64,000 bases of DNA. Source: Periplaneta americana. Taxonomy: Eukaryota; Arthropoda; Insecta; Blattodea; Blattidae. The notes under the pieces are model-generated. The model did not search any database and was not told the origin of the DNA. It saw nothing but the letters and a program-made list of their open reading frames with translations. The stretch covers positions 41,518,787-41,582,786 of the forward strand of contig NC_091121.1 in the NCBI RefSeq assembly GCF_040183065.1. The letters run 5' to 3'. Positions 1 through 11,592 of this stretch are shown here, piece after piece; the stretch's first letter is position 1; each line of letters opens with the position of its first letter. Both the position numbers and the translations under genes were made by a program.

Positions 1-23
1 AAAGTTGCCCACTTCACAAAGCC

Positions 24-79
<56 letters not shown>

Positions 80-340
80 TATATGAAATAGAAGAGGCCA
101 GAGTGGGTGGATGGGATGCCAACCCCTACCAAATTGCTGTCGAGCACCAAGGTCTGGAAACACTCATGTGAAAAAAACATGCAGCTGTACACTGCACTGC
201 ATTCAACTTGCAGAAGTCTTTCTACTGGGTGGCTCAGAAAGGAATGCATTTTTGTTTTTCAAATTACGCGGAAAATATAAGAGAGGGCGTTGCAACACTG
301 TTTCCTGGCAGGAGAAGTGAACTTGGAAATTTAGTAGAGA
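1..340. other. Poly(A) tract and unassigned flank
   Basis: A run of about 50 A residues occupies 28-77, probably the tail of a retroposed sequence whose body lies left of the window. I recognise nothing else up to about 340, where a transposase remnant begins. Confidence 0.4.
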
Positions 341-870
341 TGGTTCGCTTCAACGGTGCAGAGCGTGCTTTCTGTGTGCAGTTGTATTACCAAAACAACA
401 ATTCCTACAAAACTCTCAACGTTTATTTCGTGCACATTTTCGCCTGCACGACATTAGACAATGTCCAAGTGCAAATGTGATTAAACAATGGGTAAGGAAA
501 TTCGAGACAACTGGTAACACAACAGATGACCTGTAGGTTGCCGCAGGAGCGAAGATAACATTGAGCGTGTTCGGCAATCTGTGGCAGTGGATCCACACTG
601 ATCAGTACGCAAACGGGCTGCAAAACTAAATTTGCACCGATCCAGTATGCGGCGCATATTGAAAATTGACCTGGGTTTACATCCATACAAAATCCAGTTA
701 GTGCAGACGCTGAAGATAACTGATTACGCTGATCGACTTGCTTTTGCAGATGAAATGTTAACTCGTTTCAATGATTTTAACAACATTATCTTCAGTGATG
801 AAGCCCATTTTCATCTGGATGGATATGTCAATAAGCATAATTGTCGCCAATATAACTGCATTTTTAAATT
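340..870 (+). pseudogene. Tc1/mariner-like transposase remnant with DUF4817-type N-terminus
   Basis: Translation from an ATG at 340 begins with an insect DUF4817-type helix-turn-helix segment (MVRFNGAERAFCVQLYY). It continues through several frameshifts into a second DNA-binding segment (about 545-660) and into the motif FSDEAHFHLDGYVN near 791-830, which in IS630/Tc1/mariner transposases surrounds the first catalytic aspartate. The remaining catalytic acidic residues are absent, because the frame runs into unrelated sequence after about 870. At least two frameshifts and a stop make it non-functional. No terminal repeats were found, so the element boundaries are unknown. Confidence 0.75.
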
Positions 871-943
871 TACTGATGTGGCATGGAAGATTCCCGAGAC
901 TTTCATTTATTGCAATGATTTCTCCATCAAAACTTATTGTTCC

Positions 944-1440
944 TTACCCAAGAGATCTATAAAGTGAGAAGAGACAGCACGTAACACCTGCACCGGCACC
1001 TTGTTCTCTGTAGATCAAGGATCCGTCAGTGTATAAATAAAGCCAGTTTTGTGGAGGGTATCTAATATTAATTGTCTCTAAAGACAATTGTTTTAGTATT
1101 TCAGTGTTTACTTCTGATTTCAGTATTTCTTCTGTTAAATTTAGATTATATTCCATATTTAATAGAGTTAAAGGGTTTGGGTTAATTTGTAGGTTTTCTT
1201 TTAAATTCGGGATATTGATTTTCTGTTGTAATTCTTGAACAATGGATATGAAACTTTTTTGAGTTTTCAATCTACAGAGAGGACTGTATGAATGCCAATT
1301 GTTTCCTGGTAATCTAATAAGTTTTTCATATTGAATCAGTGCTTTTTCTTCTATTGTCATTTTGATGCTGTTAATATTAGTGAGGAATCTTATAGAATCT
1401 ATTGGAGTTGTTTTGATTCCACCAGTAATGAGTCTGATTC
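944..1440 (-). pseudogene. Non-LTR retrotransposon fragment: end of reverse transcriptase and start of RNase H
   Basis: On the minus strand an open frame of about 138 residues (1360 to 944) contains EKALIQYEKLIRLPGNNW and, near its end, LYTDGSLI. These are typical of the linker after the RT domain and the first catalytic aspartate motif (TDGS) of RNase H in RNase H-bearing LINEs. Reading back from 1361 to about 1440 gives LITGGIKTTPIDSIRFL, the usual segment just before this linker. The rest of RNase H is missing, cut near 944. It abuts the transposase remnant on its left, so the junction is between two dead elements. Confidence 0.75.
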
Positions 1441-1744
1441 TTCCTCCATGAATATACAGTACATAAACATTGTTTCCCTTGGCTCCACAACTTTAAAGAC
1501 TACAAACAGAAATCTTTCTGTATAATCTCTTTACAGTATAGAAGAAGCATTGGTCCATTAGTTATGTTAAACAAGGACACATTTGATTTTACACAACGTA
1601 CTGTAACAGTGCAGACCTACGTGATATGTCTCACTTCAAAAGGAAAAACTGGGAAGAAAATATTGTTACATCAAATTTTAAGAAAACTAGCGTTACTATT
1701 CAAAATTTCGACATAATGGGCTGAGTAAAGTGGAGTTTTTCAAT

Positions 1745-1985
1745 GATATGATTAAATAAAATTATAGTTTATTTAACAATGCTCGCAACTGCAGAGGTTA
1801 TATCAGCATCGCCGGTGTGCCGGAATTTTGTCCCGTAGGAGTTCTTTTACATGCCAGTAAATCTACTGACATGAGCCTGTCGCATTTAAGCATACTCAAA
1901 TGCCATTGACCTGCGCTGGGATCTAACCCGCAACCTCGGGCACAGAAGGCCAGCGCTATACCGACTGTGCTACTGAGGCTGGCTT
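1745..1985 (-). repeat. tRNA-derived SINE
   Basis: Read on the minus strand, the unit begins near 1985 with an A-box-like segment (TAGCACAGTCGGTATAGC) followed by a B-box-like GGTTGCGGGTTAGATCCC. Then comes a tRNA-unrelated body with GACAGGCTCATGTCAGTAG, ending near 1745 in TAAATAAA-type sequence. The order A box, B box, body and AT-rich tail is that of a pol III retroposon. Target duplications were not resolved. Confidence 0.7.
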
Positions 1986-3188
1986 CCAGTGATGTGAAAT
2001 ATTGGTAATTTCCCAGAATGTGTCGCTGATTATCGCGATTCCATTTTAAAGTAAAAAAAAAATAATAGGTTTATATTACTTTATCAGATGTCCAGTAGGT
2101 AGTTCTATCATACACAACAACGAAACTAGTAATGTGAAGTACAGTTCTAAGTGTTTCAACATCAACCCATTTTAACACTCGCAAATTATGCAAAGTAACA
2201 AAAGATGCATACATTAAGTGGTTTATCAGCAAAGGTTTATTACCTAATAAAGAAACAAAAGATAGTGTATATAGTGGAAATTTAAAAAAAGTTCAATGGC
2301 AAGTACATTCAAGAAGTAAATATTTTCTGTATTGCTTAAAATGTAACAACTGCAAAAAAGAATGCAGCATACAAAATTAAAGTGTATAAATAAATAAATA
2401 AATATATATATACTAATAAATAATTATTAATACTTTCAAGTTCAAAGTGTATTAGTAACTAAATACGTTTTTTTAAACAGGGATATACTATATTTAATTA
2501 AGAAACTTAGAAATTGCAATCAAATATGGCGGAACGTAACTTTATGACATCATAAATTCGTACATCACTTATCAACATGCAAATTCCTCTAGAAATAAGC
2601 GACACATTCTGGAAAATAACTGAAATATGTATAAGCTGAATAAAGAGAACAACTATCAAAATCATTCCAACAGTCAATAAGAGACTACACAGAGAAATAC
2701 ACATGACACGCCAAATGCCACAATTTGTTCATACATGTACAGAAAAGTCACCTTTGCATGACAAGTTTAAATGAGAAAGCAATGGGGAAGAGAATGCTAA
2801 ACAGACGAACTGAACGAGTTGTAATAAAAAAATGGTCTGAATACTGCAAAAAGATTTCTATTCTTCATTCCATCCAAAACTCCACATGTAAACAAATGCT
2901 TCCTATTGGCTGCAGAACAAAGAACCTCTCTATGTCGCCTACAAGATGTTAATTACTTCAATGTATGAAAGCAAATCTGTTATATATTTTCAAAGTCTTA
3001 ATAGAAAATTGTCATTTTCCTAACACAAGAAGCAAATATATTTGTAGCAGTTGGAAAACTAATAAAGGCTGTCATTTGTAGGCCGGGTCCATAGCAGACC
3101 ATTTACAATAGGGCGTCATAATAATATAACAAGGCGGTTGTGTAATCTATCTATGGATGCGTCACCGATCAATTTCTGTCACTGTTTA
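1986..3188. other. AT-rich intergenic DNA, nothing recognised
   Basis: The stretch is AT-rich with short homopolymer and (TAAA)n-like runs around 2385-2430. I see no exon with splice sites, RNA gene or transposase motif. The short open frames here have no recognisable domain. Confidence 0.4.
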
Positions 3189-3396
3189 CGGGTACACTTC
3201 CGAACAGGGGCAGCGGCATTTCCTCTAAAGTTAGAGCCCAGTTTAGGTGTGTGTGTATTAATCGAAAATTAGGAGCTACAAAATATTGAGAATAGGACGC
3301 ATGTTTATATGACTTTTTTCCGATTAATATAAACACACCTAAACTGGGCTCTAACCTTAGGGAAAATGCCACTGCCCCTGTTCGAAAGTGCTCCCG
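3189..3396. repeat. Foldback (long inverted repeat) element
   Basis: Two arms of roughly 75 bp, about 3189-3268 and 3325-3396, are inverted copies. Both contain CGAACAGGGGCAG, GTTAGAGCCCAGTTTAGGTG and TATTAATCG in opposite orientation, separated by a loop of about 55 bp. The structure could form a strong hairpin and is probably a MITE or foldback element. It lies about 240 bp beyond the RpL12 stop codon and so could fall in that gene's 3' flank. Confidence 0.7.
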
Positions 3397-3639
3397 AATC
3401 TTGCATTGTTTGTTGATATATGGAGTGTTCTTGTATGCAATGAGAATTAATGTTATAATTGTGACATGTTAATATGGAGATGCAATCACAGTGTTCACAG
3501 ACAGTCATTTTCGTAAGAATGTATGATCAGTTCTATCCAAGATGGTAGTGGAAAAATTATAAAAGTGAACAAGATTTTCGTATGCATATTAAGTTGTTTC
3601 CAGAAACTTAGCAGCTCCACAGCATACTTACGTTAAAAA

Positions 3640-3726
3640 TTAATCTTCTGGAACTTCCAGCTCGCCGTTGTTGATCTGATCAATTACATCATGTGGGTGC
3701 TTTCCCTCTACTGTACATCCAACAGA
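3640..3726 (-). CDS. RpL12: RpL12 coding exon 5 with stop
   Basis: The acceptor is TTCTAG. The exon encodes [19 protein letters not shown] and NGELEVPED and ends in TAA at 3642-3640. No AATAAA is evident in the next 100 bp, so the cleavage site is unresolved. Confidence 0.96.
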   Translation of the reverse strand, partial: SVGCTVEGKHPHDVIDQINNGELEVPED

Positions 3727-6195
3727 CTAGAATGGAACAATAAGATTAAAAATTGTATATACATAAGTACAATGCAAGTTCAGTAAACATATACAAAACT
3801 ATGAATATACTTATTCATAGAGCATTAAATTAAATGAATACCTGACATGTTCCTAGAATTTCCTTCACAGTACCCTCCATTTTTCTCGACATAGACCTGT
3901 CTCTCATTGTTTTGGCGATGTTCAAGATATCATCAAAGGAAAGATTTCCACTGTGTTTGACTGTAAACATAAACAACAAATTGCTTAGTCAAATTACAAA
4001 ATAAAGTGAGCAGCCCTGATAAGAGAAGTTCAAGTTTAAAATCTTGCATGTAACTTGGTCTGTTTATGATACAAGTTGAAACTGCCTTCAACAATAGTTT
4101 GAAACTGGTTATAGCCTATATTTGAACAAATTTATGTAAAGAGTAAACTTATTTGTTGAAAAAAATCACATATATACATATAATAATAATAATAATAATA
4201 ATAACGTCCGCCGAGTTAGTGTGTCTGCCTCCAGACTAGCCGGCCCGGGTTCGATCCCTGGCTGGGTCAGAAATTTTCTTGTAAAATTTCTACTTCGGGA
4301 CTAGGAGAGATGGCAGTGCACAACTTTTAATCACTAGATTGTGCATTAATATGTCTGGGTTAAATCCCAAATCTCTCAGCAGTGCATATGAAGAGAAGGC
4401 GTATGTCACTGTTGATAGTGATTCGTCCATCAAACGGGCACGTCAAGCCTAGCGGCCCCCTTGGTGCTATCTGTGCGTTTTTTAAAGCACTTCAGTAAAG
4501 CGCTTCATGCCTTTGCTGCAGCAAAATGAGGGTCGAAAAAAAAAAAAAAACGTAAGTAGGTGAACTGACTGCAAAATGGTGGACAATTAATATTGGCTTC
4601 TATTTCTTCTGTAATAAATTTAACCCTAAAAGAACTGAACATGTTAAATAGTTTCGACTTCCATGATAATGACATGGAATTATTATTACTAGACGATTTT
4701 GACAATAATAAACGCTCCAAAACACACATTCCACCATGATGGATCGTGCAGGAAACTCGTAAAGCGAAGTTTTAATTTGTTGCATGCTTGCTACAGGGCT
4801 GCTGCTGCAGCGACGGTGAATGTAATAAAAGAACGGTCTTGCTGCAGCGCTTTACGTCTTGCTTTAAAAAAAAAAACGCACGGTATTCGACAAGAGTAGG
4901 CTATGTGCCGGCACTGGATTCCCCCTTCTCCCTTCATCACCAATCATTCCATACCATACACTACACTTACACTCACCCTAGAACAAGACATAACACTCCA
5001 CATATACACATCATGTACAGCGTGACTCGCCGAAGTGATGTGCAAATAGAAAAATAGGTCACGGTAATTTCAGTATACGGATTCCTCACTGACAATTATA
5101 TCTTAAAATACTAAAAAATAGCAGATTTGTCTGCGTTTGTTAAATCCGCATCACCATGCTTACGGAAAGGCACTTTTCATGCCAATAATGTATTTTTTGT
5201 GCACACGGTTGGAATTTTGAAGTAAGAGGGAACGGAAGGAATCCGTGTTCTGAAATTTTATCTCTAAATGTAAGGAATGTTACTACAGATGTGTAGTATT
5301 GACAGATTAGGTTATGTTTGGTTAGGTGTGTAATATTATTACTATGTTGGCGACACAAACCCAGTTACATTAACGAAATATGACTGTATTCTTCGTTCAT
5401 GCACAATTTTCATATATAAATAAGGTACGTATTTAGGGCGTGTTGGATGGGCTTACAGCTTTATCAATGATCACATAAATTTCTACTAATCAACACTATA
5501 AATTAAAGGCATTTTCAAGGTATTTTATCAAGTTCTTATAGTGACGGGCATATTCTTCATCCAATAACCTTACATATTGTGAGCTTACAAATGTTTCACA
5601 ATTTTTAAAACTGCATGTATTTAGATTCAGCAAATACTATGGAAATTATCCAAAGCTTATAATTAAGTAAAATACTCACTGTTCTTCTGCTTCTTTCTAT
5701 CTCGAGGAGGTTCCTTGAGAGCTTTAATGATAAGGGATGCTGCCGATGGGCAAACTGATATCGCTGCTTGCCTATTCTGAATAGTCAGCTTAACAGTAAT
5801 TTTCAAGCCCTTCCAGTCCGATGTCGCCTTTGCAATATCATCACCTACTTTCTTGGGAGACTGAAGACAAACAAAATTAATCAACAAGATGAATTCAAGA
5901 GGCACACTTTTAAATACCGAAAAACGATAACAATGTTTCTACTTACAAGACCCAAGGGTCCAATTTTTGGAGCCAACGACGACGTCGCTCCCACTTCACC
6001 ACCAACACACCTCAGAAACACTGAAAACAAGGGATGTTACATATTGTCATAACTTTAACAACTCTCGCATACAGCAACACTAAAATAGTAATAGGAAAGC
6101 GCACGAACATATACATGTCCAATACTAAAATGACATTTAATTGGAAGTAATTTCTTACCAACTTTCACTTCGCTTGGATCAAATTTGGGAGGCAT
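3640..6195 (-). CDS. RpL12: 60S ribosomal protein L12 (uL11), complete, five coding exons
   Basis: Joining 6195-6159, 6020-5947, 5860-5680, 3960-3842 and 3726-3640 gives 498 nt, or 165 residues plus a TAA stop, exactly the family's usual length. The protein starts [11 protein letters not shown] and carries [15 protein letters not shown] and the IQNRQA and [12 protein letters not shown] segments. It ends with a conserved ECxVD-type domain read here as [18 protein letters not shown]12/uL11 binds the GTPase-associated centre of 28S rRNA with the P-stalk and acts in factor-dependent translation in the cytoplasm. All introns are GT-AG (138, 86, 1719 and 115 bp), and phases match at every junction. 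The start is the only ATG fitting the conserved N-terminus. It is transcribed away from the dystrotelin-like gene. No disabling change is seen, so this is very probably the functional copy rather than a processed pseudogene. Confidence 0.97.
3842..3960 (-). CDS. RpL12: RpL12 coding exon 4
   Basis: The acceptor is TTTACAG and the donor CAG|GTATTC. It encodes [20 protein letters not shown] and the following [19 protein letters not shown] of the rRNA-binding C-terminal domain. Confidence 0.96.
4205..4480 (+). repeat. tRNA-derived SINE in RpL12 intron 3
   Basis: After a short (AAT)n tract the sequence starts CGTCCGCCGAGTTAGTGTG, an A-box-like segment, followed by a B box in CCCGGGTTCGATCCCTGGC. 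The body then runs to about 4480, with a second homopolymer A tract at 4538-4551. It is in the plus orientation, antisense to RpL12, and far enough from the exons not to touch splice signals. The rest of the intron (4552-5679) shows nothing recognisable. Confidence 0.7.
5680..5860 (-). CDS. RpL12: RpL12 coding exon 3
   Basis: The acceptor is TCTTCAG and the donor AACA|GTGAGT. It encodes [18 protein letters not shown] through [12 protein letters not shown], the end of the N-terminal domain and the interdomain hinge. Confidence 0.97.
5947..6020 (-). CDS. RpL12: RpL12 coding exon 2
   Basis: The acceptor is TTTTCAG and the donor CTT|GTAAGT. It encodes [20 protein letters not shown] and the start of the PLGL loop. 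Confidence 0.96.
6159..6195 (-). CDS. RpL12: RpL12 coding exon 1
   Basis: The exon holds ATG plus 12 codons ([12 protein letters not shown]) and one extra base, with donor G|GTAAGA. The split codon is completed by TG from exon 2 to give Val. Confidence 0.96.
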
Positions 6196-6294
6196 ATTAT
6201 ATTATTATTTTACAATATCTTAAGATATAACACAAATCAAAATTAATGATGGATATTGATAGCTTTCTAAGATCTAACCAACAGCACTTCCACG

Positions 6295-6345
6295 TGTAAT
6301 CACTCACGCTATAAAAAGACGGAAATCGATATTTCCAAAGAGCAC
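6295..6345 (-). promoter_or_regulatory. Possible RpL12 transcription start region with pyrimidine tract
   Basis: On the minus strand, about 120 bp upstream of the ATG, a pyrimidine-rich tract (TTTCCGTCTTTTT) is followed by a GTGAGTG sequence that could be a donor of a short non-coding first exon. Ribosomal protein genes usually start transcription in such TOP-like tracts. This is inference from position and composition only. Confidence 0.22.
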
Positions 6346-7065
6346 AAAAGCTACCACGGAGGATCATGAGAACAGGAAATACGTCATGAACATGGAGGAG
6401 AGGATTATGAACCATTCCTCTGTGTCATCCAACGAGCTACTATCTGTGGTGTCATGTATGTACGTTCAAAAATATTGCGACGTATAATCTACAGGCCGCC
6501 AACGTTATAGGATATGTATATATATAATAAGGCGCCAATATAAATATACGTTGTACGAGGTAATATAGTTTGTAACAAAAGATCTAATTTTTTGTTTAGC
6601 ATACTGCATGTTGCATGTGGATCTTCAGTTCAAGATGATAATTAATGTATATCAATATTCATTTCAAATACCAATAAATTAACGGTCAAAGTTAATTTAA
6701 ATGTCTGTACCAAATGTCGATTGGTCGTTGACGATGCACAAAGGGGACTGTAGCTTAGCGCCAGATAAAAAACTTATCGTACAGCTTTTATTATGATGTT
6801 AAATTTCATGTCTCGGTACGCCTGCAGTTATTGGCGGGTGATTGCCTGAAGGCAGGCATATCCCTTAGTTGAGGTCATGGGAATGCGAAACACGACCTCC
6901 CTTGGGTAGACAGGGATGATATTGCGGTGGTTTGCCATGTTTCCTTCCGTAGTATGGGAATGAAAGACATTACGGGAAAATTTTAGAACACGGATTGCAC
7001 CTACCAAATTATGTCTTAAAAATACTAAAAAGAGCAGATTTGTCTCGTGGACTAAATATTAATAA
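6346..7065. other. Intergenic DNA upstream of RpL12
   Basis: No coding exon is visible. A short segment near 7013-7048 resembles one near 5102-5140 (both have AAATACTAAAAA followed by AGCAGATTTGTCT), so part of it is an interspersed repeat of unknown type. Confidence 0.35.
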
Positions 7066-7700
7066 AATTATTCTATTGTCAATAGAGGGGATCGAACCAC
7101 GGACTGTTGGGTTGGGAAGCGCACATGCTATTCACATAGCCACATTGGCGGACTTGTAGGCTATCATAAAAATTGAAAGTTAGCTGAATCGCAGTTTCGC
7201 AGAGTTTTCTTTCATAGCCCCACACCCGTATAATAATTAAAGCGATGCAATATAAATAGGCATCCTACAGCTTTTTTATATTTTGTTGTAGACGATAAGT
7301 TATATGTATTTTAATTGATTTAGGGTAACCTACTTCATTATAATTATTACTGCAGCATAGGCCTACATTTTTCCTTTTCAGGTAAATTTATGACTTATTT
7401 CCAGGTTTGCGGTAGACAAAGACGTTATTGACTCCAGATTCACCTAGATATTTTCATTTCGGATGCTATAATTTCACAAAACCTTCCCAATTACGGCATG
7501 TAATCACTTTTTTTTTAATGCAGACGCAGTTGAAATATAATCAATTTTCCAAAAACAATGAACACATACAACGTAGGAAGAAAAAACATAATTAGGCTAC
7601 ATGTGTTTTAATGTAGATTGTAGTGGCATATGCGCTTCCCAACCCAAAAGTTCGTGGTTCGATTCCCGATGTGGGCAGTAGAAGAATTTTAAAACTTGTC
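7066..7700. repeat. Decayed inverted pair of outward-facing tRNA-like sequences
   Basis: The left arm (about 7066-7165) read on the minus strand, and the right arm (about 7610-7700) on the plus strand, both contain GCGCTTCCCAACCCAA followed by a B-box-like GTGGTTCGATYCCC, with AAATTNTTCTAYTG-type sequence at the outer end. The 3' ends of both tRNA-like units therefore face outward and the arms form terminal inverted repeats. About 440 bp of AT-rich sequence separates them. The arms are more diverged than those at 37228 and 39121. Confidence 0.55.
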
Positions 7701-8339
7701 ATCATTTTTACTAAGTAATGCATGAATGTGAGAATGTCATCACACTCATCACCACGGCTTTAATAAAAAAAATTATGGTAACTTACCAGACGAAAAATTC
7801 ACTAGTTAGAATAGTCGAACTACAGAAGCGTAATTAAAAAATCAGAACTTTTTTCACTCCTTACAGTGGAATGCTTTTTTCAAGCCCCTGGTCATCACAA
7901 TAAATATTACGATACCAGTACTTCCAACTACGACGTTACGCGAACAGAGACAGGGAGTAAATGGTACAGGTATTCACAATTTCTTTATCAGCATATTAGT
8001 GTTATTTCTGGATACTGTATGACATTCTCCTTGCCCCTAATTTTCAAAATGAAGTAGGTACCGCTACTATGAAAGCTAAAATTCCATTGTCACAATATTG
8101 CTGCTGCAGTTACCACTGTCACTACTAGTACTACAGCAGCAGCAGCTACACCTCTACTACTAACTAGTAGGCTACTGTTACTTTTATTACTGTTACTGGT
8201 AGGTCTACTACTAGTGTTACAGCTACTCTTACAATAATTATCAGCACTGGTACTACTACAATCACTACCACTTTTACTATACTGTTACAGTTTTGTAGTC
8301 AGTGCAAGAACTGTCTGTTCATTATTAACTGACAACTCT
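7701..8339. other. Intergenic DNA with degenerate triplet repeat
   Basis: Between about 8098 and 8290 the sequence is a decayed CTA/CTG trinucleotide repeat (short runs such as CAGCAGCAGCTAC and CTACTACTAAC). The rest shows no recognisable feature. Confidence 0.45.
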
Positions 8340-9360
8340 GGCTGCCTCTGAGTGTAGAGGAGGAAGTTATATTAAGCCACTAGCCGTACCTGTGTGCTCC
8401 GCTGCACACGTTAGAAATAAATATAAAGTAATTACATAATTAAAATAGGACATTTGATCCAGGGAACATTCGTGTTTGATAGAAGGATAAATCGTTTATT
8501 ATGTTATTTAATTTAAATTGTATTAAAAAAATTAAAATGCGATCATTTTGATCCAGAGACCACTCATTTGGTCATAAAAATTATTTTAGGAAATACAGGA
8601 AACGAATTTACAGAATAGCCTATCAAGTTTTCTGTGCATAAGAAGCTATTTTAATCTTACCTGTCCTCGATTCACTCAGAAGTTACTGTAATAACATTAT
8701 AGCATTATGTCCATCTAGAGAAGCTACACTTTCCAATGGTGAATTAATAATTAATTATACAAATCGGTTAATTTAGCTTCCGATATTACTTCATACAAAC
8801 ACAGAAACATTCTCTGTAGGCTATGTTTCATAGCTTTCGATTGTTGTTGTCCAAGGCCCCTTATAGACGAAGTCATTTGTTTTTTATTTCATTACACCAC
8901 CTTAGATGGCATTGTTATTGTAATTTTGAAACTCATTTATCTCATTAAATATCAGTCCTATCAAAATTTTGCATAGAGTAAAACTTATCGGAAATTAGTT
9001 TTAAAGAAACTTTTGTTATGTAATATTTTTCATGAAAATTAATAATGAGGGAGATATTTCGATTTAATTAATTCAAGCCCCCTTATAACCCACTTTTTAA
9101 ATAAAATATTTTGAATGCCATATATCCTAAATTCTAAGTTACAACGAACTTAATTTATATTCCAATTTTCATATAAATCGGTTCAGCCATTATCGCGTGA
9201 AAAATTAACAAACATCCAGACAGACAGACATACAAACAAAAATTTCAAAAAAGCGATTTTCGGTTTCAGGGTGGTTAATTATATATGTTAGGATCAATTA
9301 TTTTTTGGAAAATCGAAAATTACCAGAAAAATTTCGGCTACAGATTTATTATTAGTATAG
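8340..9360 (+). repeat. Interspersed repeat resembling a LINE 3' untranslated region
   Basis: Near 9170-9260 the sequence has an AAATCGGTTCAGCCATTAT phrase followed by CCAGACAGACAGACATAC and AT-rich terminal sequence. This arrangement is common at the 3' end of arthropod non-LTR elements. No open frame of any length is present upstream, so only a non-coding part would be represented. The family assignment is inference. Confidence 0.35.
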
Positions 9361-10235
9361 ATGCCTGCAAAATAAATACCATACATAAAATTAAAGTTCG
9401 AGTTTCCATAAATGCAAATATACCCATTTAGAAGTCTTGTGCTCTGTATGATGAACTTAATGGTCTCTTCAGTGTAATAAAACGAAAAGAATAAATAATC
9501 ATACTTAACTCAATGTACTGACTGTATTAGCCTATAACTGTTCACATGGGAACTTACTTTCCATTTGGTTCTTCAATGTATTAAACACCGATACTGTTGG
9601 ATGTGACTTCCTTTATAGCTATTGACTGGGCCATTTGAGGATAATCCTAGAATCTTTACTTAATGACTTGAAGTATTCTTATGTGTAATATATTGCATGA
9701 GATTGTGCAGTGTCATCGGAATATTGTCTTTCTTGTGATTGTTAAAGTATTGTATAAGAGTTCCCTTAACTGACTTACATGCATTTATTTAATTATTTAT
9801 TTTATAGAAGTAAGGACTGAAATTTACGATGTATGTTTAAAACATATGTAACATTTTCAGACAAATGTGACTTCTCAGAGAAGAAAAATGGAAACAAGGA
9901 GAACAGAATCATCTTTCACCATCCAGTGAGTTCGGCATTATTTCTGGAGGAATTTGAGGCAAAAATGTTACATGTTATACCACTGAAAACGATCTTGCAT
10001 TTATTTCTTAGTCTAGCCTTTAGGTTCTTATGTACAATGTATTACAGGTATCTGATATTCAGGCAGAAGTTGCATCTCATCATATTTTGTGATAATTTCA
10101 GAAGTATTATGCTTTTTGAACAATAGGTATATGGTAGGGAAAGCAGTAGCTTATTTGAATTACCGGTATTTCATTTTTTTTTTTCATTTAATTCATTGTA
10201 TTCCATACATCTTATAGCCTATCAGCATTGTATAT
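9361..10235. other. AT-rich intergenic DNA, nothing recognised
   Basis: A 97-codon open frame at 9833-10126 lacks recognisable domains and has hydrophobic, AT-driven composition. I do not support it as a gene. Confidence 0.35.
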
Positions 10236-10239
10236 GTAT

Positions 10240-10369
10240 GTATTTATTCACACTGCAATGGGTATATACCCGGTGGCAGTGGTAACTAATTACACTCAAT
10301 AATGACAATAATAAACTTAATTAAAAATACAATTAATAATAATACTAATAATTAATACTAACAATAATT

Positions 10370-10416
<47 letters not shown>

Positions 10417-11012
10417 CAACAGGGAATATCCTAAATTAAATGAAACGATCATTTAAAATAACATTTGAAATAAATCTAATTTGTATCTTAAACCTAAGAT
10501 CGAACTAAAACCCACGAGTATGATATGTTCATATCTACACAAGTACCTTTCAACATTACACTCATTTCGCTGTCAACTCACTCACTGCACTGGAACTACG
10601 ACATATTTCACTGATTCTATCCTGATTTCACTAACACTTAAAAAACATTTCACTGTTCAAATACTTTGCACTGCCACTATAAACTATAAAGCTTCACTGA
10701 CAGGAACACGTTTCACTTACACTACACACTTCACTGACACAACATAATTCTTCACTGATACAACACTTCAGTAACAACATATCATTTACACCCTTTAAAT
10801 ACTGTGTATAATTACCGTCTATTAGTAAAGTCCTTAAGCCTATTTTTAAATACATTTTTGTTTGTTGGTAAAGCCTTTAGTAAGTCTGCAGGTAAAGCAT
10901 TCCAGTCCCTGATAGTACGATTGAGAAAAGAAAACTTTCCAGTGTCCGTCCTCTCCCTTCTTTCCCTCAATTTATATGAGTGGTCGTTCCTTGTACCTCT
11001 GGGATGTGTCAC
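10240..11012 (-). pseudogene. 3' end of a non-LTR retrotransposon (RT C-terminus plus 3' UTR)
   Basis: The minus-strand frame 11012-10812 encodes RTDTGKFSFLNRTIRDWNAL, the conserved closing segment of many LINE ORF2 proteins, then KNVFKNRLKDF and a stop. Downstream on the minus strand follows a non-coding stretch that ends in a (TAA/ATT)n microsatellite at about 10371-10412 and a further 130 bp. The element is 5'-truncated, as expected of LINE insertions. Confidence 0.65.
10371..10412. repeat. (TAA)n microsatellite
   Basis: About 14 uninterrupted trinucleotide units lie inside the LINE 3' region. Confidence 0.9.
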
Positions 11013-11592
11013 AAGCCATACAAAAATACATACATAACAAGCAGATTAATTAAATTCACAAGCTAGACAGTTCTTCGGTTGAGTAGAAGGTATGAATGTA
11101 GAGAAATTTTGTTAATTCTATTCTGAACTTTTTCTCTTGGTCCTTCAAAGCTTTAAGATATTTAGGCAGTGCCTTGAAGACTAATACATGAAATAGTGAA
11201 CTTTTTTTCTTATAACAGCTGAGACTAACAGACAGTAGATGGAGCTCTGATTTGTGTCTTGTCTTAAAATTTTAAATGTTATGTTGAGTGCTAAATGTAT
11301 CTTGGTTTTAACATAAAATGTAATCAGGGAAAGAATGTCCTATACATTTTGGAAAATTTTTTTACATGATGTCCTTTTATGCTATAGTTGGACCATCGGA
11401 TCTGTGCCCCCATAAGATATGCGAACTGAACCCTAATTCCTTCTCAGCCTCGGTAATTCATTTCTCTCCCTGCATTCCTATCTCTCTCTTTTCTATCTCT
11501 CTCCCTTTCTGTCCCCCACTACTCACAATTTTGGCCTTCTTACGGGACAGTTTACAATATTTGCACTTGCAGTCCAGTGTTGTCAACTCAAC
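11013..11592. other. Intergenic DNA with an unclassified repeat
   Basis: A segment near 11418-11535 resembles one near 48955-49045: both have AACCCTAATTCC, a CTC-rich stretch and GTAATTNATTTC, then CTCACAATTTTG/TTCACAATACTG. It is an unclassified interspersed repeat. No gene is seen. Confidence 0.35.

Noticed and set aside
9833-10126. 97-codon frame
   Set aside because: Hydrophobic, low-complexity AT-rich translation without domain or splice context.
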